Positions 59,061-64,000 of a stretch of DNA of 64,000 bases are shown here, piece after piece. Positions within the stretch are counted from its first letter, which is position 1. The number at the start of each line of letters is the position of its first letter. The DNA comes from Deuterostichococcus epilithicus (Eukaryota; Chlorophyta; Trebouxiophyceae; Prasiolales; Stichococcaceae): contig JAVTLE010000005.1 of assembly GCA_033439295.1 (NCBI GenBank), forward strand, positions 3,770,501-3,834,500. The letters are read 5' to 3'. The position numbers were made by a program, and so were the translations under genes. The notes under the pieces were generated by a model that searched no databases, was not told the origin of the DNA, and was given only the letters and a program-made list of their open reading frames with translations.

Positions 59061-61641
59061 CTATCCGACGGTGCGCTGCTCATACGAGTCGCTCTCGTTG
59101 TGGTCACTCACGTTGTGGCCCTTCTTCTCATAGTGCTCCTGCGGCGTGTGCCCCGCGCCGCCGCCGAGGCCACCACCAATGCCCTGCCCCTGCTCACGGA
59201 AATGACCAATATGGATCAGCTAGGCTGAGAGCAAGCATTCTGGCTGCATGCTACTATCTCATATGTACTTCACTACAAACTGCAAGGCCGGACTTGCACC
59301 CTCACCTGCTGCTGGCCGGTCAGGCCGCCCTGGTTGCCGTAGCCCTGCTGGCCCTGCTGGCCGGTCAGACCGCCCTGGTTGCCGTAGCCCTGGTTGCCAC
59401 TGTCGTAGCCCTGACCGGTGACACCCTGCCAAGCAAGCATCGCAGTCAGTCCTGGTGGCTGCTTGGCATTCTGTGTGGCCTGACTGGTAATGCCGGTCTG
59501 GCAAGATGAACAGCATGTGCCACCATGGGAGGCCGACTTTGCTGACCTTGTTTGGGGCTGAGGCATATCATCAATCAGACCAGTCACACCTGCTGGCCTC
59601 CGGAGCTGGAGCCGTAGCCAGTCTGCTGGCCGGTGCCGGTGTTGCCATACCCCGACTGCTGGCCGGTGCCCTGGTTGCCGTAGCCCTGCTGGCCAGCGCC
59701 GGTGGTGCCATAGCCCTGCTGGCCAGTGCCCGTGGTGCCATAGCCCTGCTGGCCGGAGCCGATGCCTGCACGATACAGTCCTGTTTTAACAGATGCCTGG
59801 AGACACAGCTGCTGCGCTCAGGCCTCTACTGCGAAACTTGGCACGAAGCGTGTCAATGCACTGTGCTTAAACCATCACGGAGCTGTGTGGGCTGTGCAAT
59901 GCCAGCTGCACGGACGACCACTCAACGCCGGCAATCAGGTCTTCCAGCAAGCTGTCGGAACCTCCATGGCATCTTCCTGGCATCAGAGAAACAGCGTTCT
60001 GCAGACATCTAGGGGGCACACCGCCAGCGCCGCCCACGCCGTCGGTGGTGACCTCGAAGGAGACCTCGCCGGCGGTGCCGCCGGTCTTGGGGTCCCGCAG
60101 CTGCACCGTCTGGCGGCCGCCGCTGCTGATGTCCACCTGCAGGTTTAAAACACGCGCACGAGTCAGCAGAGCCAGATGGCAGCGCAGAAGAGCCTGGAGA
60201 AGCTCAAGTCATAGTGCCATGCAACGCATGGGCTGTCAGTCCACGTTAGCACGGGATGCCACGTCACACGAGGGCTCCTGTGTGGCAGTGAACGGGAACA
60301 GCTGAGGATGCAGGCAGGCGGTGGACTTTGGGAGGCCCTGTTGTCAGGAGGTTCAGCAAAAGCAGCAGACATTGTCCTCACCTGGCCCTCGCCAATGACC
60401 TTGTCCGGCAGCAGGGTCTTGCTGGCTTTGCCCTGGACCCTGCATCACGGCACGGACAGTCATGTTGGCCCAATATACAGACGCATCCTGATTGCCACCG
60501 CTTGTGCGGTGCTCTCACAGTGCAGCCCTTGAGGTGTGGAAACTGCCGTAAGCCGCCGACCATGAGCAGGCTGCATGATATTGACACCTTCCTCGCTGCA
60601 AGAGACCCGGTATGGGGCAGGCAGGGTGCAGCAAATCGATACAGAATCACGGTGGCTGAAAGGCTCTCGAGTGTGTGCCGGATCACAAAGCATACCATCA
60701 GGCCGGACACGGATGCCTGCTCTCGAGTGTGTGCAGGATCACAGAGCATACTCAGGCCGGAGGCCGATGCCTGCTGCATTCGATCACCACCAGGGAGCTC
60801 TTGGATGGAACGCACGTGATGCGGGATCCTTTGATGCGCAGCTCGATGCGGTCGTCCCAGTTGACGACGCCGGCGCCGGCCTTCTTGGCGACATCGGTCT
60901 TGGCGACGTGCACGCCGTGCTTGTCAGCCTGCATGTAGGAGATGCACAGCCATGCCACTCAACTGAAAAGAAAGGCCCTCACACGGATAACGTGGGGGCA
61001 AATCAGGACGTGGTACGAATGCAAGCGGCACGATCTGCTGGATCGGAAATGCATTTGTGCGATAATAATTGCGGTGCAGAGCTGAAAAAGAGTCACCTTG
61101 TCGTCATTGTCACCGTCGAAGTTAATGAATGGACTCATGTCGCCGATCTTGGCCTGGTCTTCATAGAAGTTTGCCTGCGCACCATTCAAGTAAAAACCTT
61201 GAAGCAGGAGAAACAAACCAACCCAAGGCACAGCCATGTCCTAGGAAAATAATGCCACGTTGAGTCATTCTTGATGACTTCGCCACCTGTCTACTTTCGG
61301 AAGCGCAAAGAACAACGATCACGGACAGGGCAGCGAAATCGGACAGGGCAGCGCAAGTATTTGCGGTGTAAGACAATGCCTGCAAGTTTTTCAGTTCCCG
61401 CGCGTGCTTTTAGACGTGTTGCACCCGTACTAAAGAACAACAAGAAGTGTGGATCCGGCGAGAAGACTGCTTTGCGCCCGGCTTGGATCCGGTCGCTGTG
61501 GGACGGCAGTGCTATAATCGAAACTAACAGAGCTCTTGGGAAAGCGCAGATGCACTGCACCACCCCCGTTTCCGCATCCGGTGGTCGCACAGCGATATCG
61601 GACCGACGCACCGTAATGCTGTGGATGACAATTTTCGTCAT
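59061..61641 (-). CDS. C2-domain protein with GQQGYG repeats, cluster member 1 (272 aa)
   Basis: Exons on the minus strand: 61641-61612, 61174-61097, 60928-60816, 60439-60382, 60136-60022, 59765-59590, 59425-59306, 59189-59061, all in phase. Residues 1 to about 130 form a C2-like beta domain: [71 protein letters not shown]. Asp residues in the first loop and around GDNDDK could bind calcium. Residues 133-230 are perfect-looking repeats of the [10 protein letters not shown] and [10 protein letters not shown] type, like prion-like or FUS-type tracts. Residues 231-272 are the cluster tail, [21 protein letters not shown] lipid- or calcium-responsive, self-associating protein is a reasonable guess, no more. 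Confidence 0.9.
60665..60774. repeat. Tandem duplication of about 56 bp
   Basis: Copy one 60665-60720 and copy two 60721-60774 differ at a handful of bases and a 2-base gap. They lie in intron 3 of cluster member 1 and end 41 bp before exon 3. Confidence 0.95.
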
Positions 61642-62586
61642 GGTGTTGTTGTTGGTTGTTGTATACAACTCGAACTTGTGGAGTCGGCTGTGGCGCGGTC
61701 TTGTGTGTGGAAATTCTAAATTGGATTGATCAAGTGGGTACTACACGGATGGCAGCTTCCAGCGCCGGTGGCAGCTGAACCTGATGGAAGCTGTCGGCAG
61801 CTCTGGCGTCATCCTAGAGGGGGTATGACAGATGCTGACTGGGCATAATTCGCTTGCCGTGTCCACGTGCCACACTTGGATGTGCAGGCGACGTGCCGCA
61901 AGCGATGTCAGATGCTGATGGAGAGCTGTAGAGAACTGATAAACTACACGCTCTCTCCTCGACGGGGTTACGAGGCCCATCGCGAGTGGGGCTATTTGCG
62001 TGTACGGTCCCCGCCCTACCAAAACAATCAATAGCCATTCCTGAACAGTATGCAGCTCCAGGTTCTCGCTTGTCAAAGGTAGAGGCCAGGTGCACATGCT
62101 GCCACGCCTGGGGCTGTTGCAGCTGTGCGGAGCACGACAGCACACGCTGCTGGGCCGCTTGCGGAACAGTCTGCAGCTTGCACGGCAAAGTGCTGCTTCT
62201 GTGATGGCGGCCGCGTACTGCGAAGCCTGCGACGACTGCTGCAGTGCCGGCCTCAGCACCGCGACAGCATACATTGTGCGGCTGGAAGCCACAGCACGTT
62301 CTGGCAGTGGTGCAAGCGGCGGACATGCAGCAGACCCGCCACCGCGGACCGGCAGCGTCACTGTCGCAGAGCGGGATGTTGCGGCCTCCGAAGTCGCTGC
62401 GGCTGCGGCACTGGTGGCGGCAGGTGTGCAACTGAATGGCAAGCAGCAGGTGAGGTTGTCAGCAGGTCCCCGCGGTTGACACCGAGTTTGCGACAGGACA
62501 CAACGCCTGAGCACATCCGAGGCCCGTTACCTTGGGAATGATCGTGTGGCAGCATGTGCAAGCTGCAGCGTGCAGCAGCGCCGAAG
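61642..62586. promoter_or_regulatory. Divergent region, C2 protein / phytochelatin synthase
   Basis: It separates two start codons on opposite strands. Plus-strand stretches at 61739-61827 (DGSFQRRWQLNLMEAVG), from 61888 (ATCRKRCQMLMESCREL) and at 62092-62454 (ending VAAGVQLNGKQQ before a GTGAGG donor) have coding flavour and splice-like borders. They could be 5' exons of an unknown gene or chance; I do not call them. Confidence 0.4.
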
Positions 62587-63837
62587 ATGCCGCTACCGGG
62601 CAAAACTTTCTACAAGAGGGTGCTGCCGTCGCCGCCTGCAATCGCCTTCTCGTCGGCTGAAGGTGCAGGCTTCCGTGACTGGTCTGCAATTGTGCTGTGA
62701 CAACACACATGCGAACGCCATCCAGCCTGCACCGTGACACTCCCGAATCCCCACGTAACACAGGAGCAACCTTGTGACTGGAGTGCAGGCAAGCAGCTGT
62801 TTGGCGAGGCGCTCGCGGCTGGCAGCATGCAGAGCTTCTTCTCGCTCATCGAGCAGTTCAGGTGTGCTGTGCTGACTGAGGAATCGAACGGCATTCTTGC
62901 GGACAGGATTTCCTGACAGCGCTGAAGTCTGGCTGGGGCTGCAGCACACTCGCAGCCCAAGCTGCACACCCACACGAGCAATGTATCACTCACACAGGAC
63001 GCAGGACGAGCCCGCATTCTGCGGCCTGGCCTCCCTCGCCATGGTGCTCAATGCGCTGTCCATCGGTGGGTTTCACTGTTCGGACTGCACATCCCCCCTT
63101 GAGCACCTTCGTTGCAATTTGCTTCATTCTTTGCCAGACTGGCATGTGTTCTGTGCGCCGCCGGACTGCACATGCGCTGCTGATGGTGTCTGAGCTGCAA
63201 CGACCTTCGTATCTCTGACAGCATACCTGCTGCCCTGCAGATCCGCGCCGAGCGTGGAAGGGTCCCTGGCGCTGGTTCCACGAGGCTCTTCTGGACTGCT
63301 GCGCACCGCTGCCCAAGGTTGCCCAGGACGGCATCACGCTGACGCAGGTGCCCAAACGGGTCTGTCCGACGAAACTCTGCACAGTTGCAGGTTGCTGCCG
63401 CGGAGTTGAAGGTGGCGTTATTTCTGGACAGCAGCTGTGCCGGTCGGCTGTGCTGCAGTGCGTCACGTTCAAGCACATGGCGTCATGTCCGGCGCTGCAT
63501 TGGGGGCGCCATGCAGCAAGGACACGGGCCTAGCCGGGCCTTTACTGTGCCGCACGCCTTGCAGTGCCTTGCGCCCGCAGTGGGCGCCCACGCATGGATG
63601 CCACAGCGCTGCATCATCGAGGTCGCAGCGCTGCCACAACCCCGAGCCTTGAGCGCGTTCAGCTGTCCCGCCACCGGCAGGCCGCCTGCCTGGCGCGGTG
63701 CAACGGCGCGGCGGTGGAGGTTGTTGCCGCAGGCGGCGCGGACGTTGACACCTTCAGGCGGCATGTGGCCGAGGTCGCGGCGGCGGACCACCGCCACCTC
63801 GTGGTCTCCTACTCCCGCAAACAGTTCCTGCAGACAG
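62587..63837 (+). CDS. Phytochelatin synthase, N-terminal catalytic half (cut by window end)
   Basis: Glutathione gamma-glutamylcysteinyltransferase: builds phytochelatins from glutathione to bind cadmium and other metals, in the cytosol. Exons: 62587-62662, 62789-62861, 62998-63065, 63241-63347, 63681-63837, then the gene runs off the window. All in phase. The start [20 protein letters not shown] matches the usual N-terminus (FYKR(S/T)LPS). Then come [20 protein letters not shown] and [19 protein letters not shown], with the catalytic Cys in [37 protein letters not shown] and [13 protein letters not shown] follow. The catalytic His and Asp and the variable Cys-rich C-terminal domain lie outside. 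Confidence 0.97.
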
Positions 63838-64000
63838 GTGGGAGGTTGTGATACATTTATGCACAACAGAGTGATACACAGTACCTGACAGGCGCTCCCT
63901 CGTCGTCTCCCGTCCCAGCCTGTAGGCGTGTATGGGGCCTGACGCATGAACGTCTGTGTGAATGTGGCGAACCTTCAAGCTCTGCCACGCCACCCATGTC

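Noticed and set aside
1-64000. CRISPR array, prokaryotic operons, transposase or integrase genes
   Set aside because: None seen; the genes are intron-rich and eukaryotic, and no transposon protein motifs or long terminal repeats were found by eye.

Overview
This window is nuclear DNA of a green alga (Chlorophyta). It is GC-rich and carries a chlorophyll-biosynthesis cyclase (CHL27/CRD1), a phytochelatin synthase, a DGS1/NCA2-type mitochondrial protein and a class-IV-like histone deacetylase. Its genes are cut into many short exons, mostly 40-200 bp, joined by introns with clear GT..CAG borders. I rebuilt the exons by hand from splice borders, reading-frame phase and conserved protein motifs. 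In most models every junction keeps the frame. I do not name a species.

Layout. 1-4519 (-): mitochondrial-type rhomboid protease; its 3' end lies beyond the window. 5317-10570 (+): secreted purple acid phosphatase. About 11502-13797 (+): bHLH transcription factor, 5' end unresolved. 14766-19151 (-): CHL27/CRD1 cyclase, 11 exons. 19843-23816 (-): unrecognised low-complexity protein with a conserved-looking C-terminus. 24588-28944 (-): CCDC47/DUF1682 ER protein. 29580-30189 (+): TMEM256/DUF423 membrane protein. 30689-36164 (+): fasciclin-domain protein, probably GPI-anchored. 36165-40881: poorly resolved, with one doubtful minus-strand coding block. 40882-44437 (+): histone deacetylase. 45332-52309 (+): DGS1/NCA2-like protein, 16 exons. 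52805-61641 (-): three tandem paralogues encoding Gly/Gln/Tyr/Asn-rich proteins that share a His/Lys/acidic tail; one of them also carries a C2 domain. 62587 to the window end (+): phytochelatin synthase, cut off by the edge.

Two things stand out. First, many introns contain decayed partial copies ('echoes') of the neighbouring exon, often including its CAG acceptor or its donor. This is what tandem duplication of short exon-intron border segments would leave, and it may be how introns arise or grow in this genome. Second, the three-gene cluster at 52.8-61.6 kb looks like a local, possibly undescribed family of disordered proteins. Its head lies next to phytochelatin synthase across a divergent 0.95 kb promoter region.
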